Source: a virus. Taken from it: DNA of 58,677 nucleotides. Position 1 is the stretch's first letter, and each line of letters begins with the position of its first letter. The notes below the pieces were generated by a model. That model worked only from the letters and a program-made list of their open reading frames with translations. It was not told where the DNA came from and made no database searches. The DNA lies in the IMG/VR virus record IMGVR_UViG_3300043429_001390, positions 1 to 58,677 of that record; one strand, given 5' to 3'. Below, piece after piece: positions 58,474 to 58,677 of this stretch. The position numbers were made by a program, and so were the translations under genes.

Positions 58474-58677
58474 ATGAAACTGACCCTAGATGCCAAAGGC
58501 CTCGCCGAGGCCCTGAGCCTGCCGGTGCGCACTGTCCAGCAGTACGCCTCCCGCTACCCCGACAGGCTGCCCCCGCGGCTCAATCTGCCCAGCCGAAAGC
58601 TGATGTGGGCTGTGGCTGACGTGCAGGAGTGGATCGAGCGCCATCGTGCAGCTTCGCAGCCAGCTCCGCAGGAGTAG
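58474..58677 (+). CDS. excisionase/AlpA-like helix-turn-helix protein, 67 aa
   Basis: MKLTLDAKGLAEALSLPVRT, VQQYASRYPDRLPPRL and LMWAVADVQEWIERHRA follow the MerR/AlpA winged-helix plan: helix, turn, recognition helix, wing with 'R.LMW...DV.EWIE'. Small size fits a phage transcription regulator or excisionase. The ATG at 58474 is preferred to one at 58411 that would run through the leader hairpins. The stop is the last triplet of the window. Confidence 0.7.
   Translation: MKLTLDAKGLAEALSLPVRTVQQYASRYPDRLPPRLNLPSRKLMWAVADVQEWIERHRAASQPAPQE

Noticed and set aside
1-58677. tRNA genes, integrase, transposase, or insertion sequence
   Set aside because: No tRNA cloverleaf-like T-loop/acceptor pairs, no tyrosine or serine recombinase motifs and no terminal inverted repeats of a mobile element were seen on reading both strands; a tool-based scan would be needed to exclude diverged tRNAs.

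Overview
The window looks like most or all of the genome of a tailed, probably short-tailed (podovirus-like), double-stranded DNA phage. The evidence is a complete virion gene set (small and large terminase, portal, scaffold-like protein, major capsid protein, two adaptor/tail-tube-like proteins, a tail hub and fibres, internal virion proteins, a lysis cassette), a phage-type replication set, very tight gene packing with ATGA, GTGA and TGATG overlaps, and no ribosomal, tRNA or host metabolic operons. DNA is GC-rich throughout. Gene families such as the 'EPVAW' protein at 44286-44741 and the NrdR-like zinc ribbon suggest a high-GC proteobacterial, possibly beta-proteobacterial, host; this is inference. 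No integrase, repressor or transposase was recognised.

Layout. There are two divergent arms. The left arm (1-34.65 kb) is read leftward. In transcription order it holds a small membrane protein, a ribbon-helix-helix protein, the terminases, an 863-aa beta-rich structural protein, portal, three small proteins, scaffold, capsid, two adaptors, three membrane proteins plus a T4-type endolysin, tail hub and fibre proteins, a fatty-acid desaturase flanked by two proteins of unknown role, and finally internal virion proteins that include a 2608-aa polyvalent protein with a metallopeptidase-like HEVGGH motif and an ADP-ribosyltransferase-like domain. The right arm (35.2-58.7 kb) is read rightward. 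It begins with unknown small genes wrapped round a striking repeat region (36.07-36.85 kb), continues with a MoxR-type AAA+ ATPase, a DUF3150-like protein and a metallopeptidase/VWA protein, then many small accessory genes (DUF3310, MazG-like, zinc-ribbon and HTH proteins), and ends with replication and recombination genes: family A DNA polymerase, Cas4/RecB-like nuclease, VRR-NUC nuclease, HNH-like protein, SNF2-type helicase, an SSB-like protein, and a primase-helicase.

Most unusual content. (1) At least nine full copies and one half copy of a 17-bp palindrome, ACACTA-N5-TAGTGT, interleaved with several copies of a second element, TGTCTAATT(G/A)C; a pair of inverted 31-bp repeats built on them suggests a replication origin, partition site or multi-operator control region. 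(2) The MoxR/DUF3150/VWA-metallopeptidase module. (3) A complete three-histidine-box desaturase inside the tail-gene block. (4) A polyvalent effector-like virion protein. (5) A family A polymerase with Leu at the position equivalent to E. coli Phe762. Several genes of 31-56 codons that standard length cut-offs would miss are annotated from direct translation.
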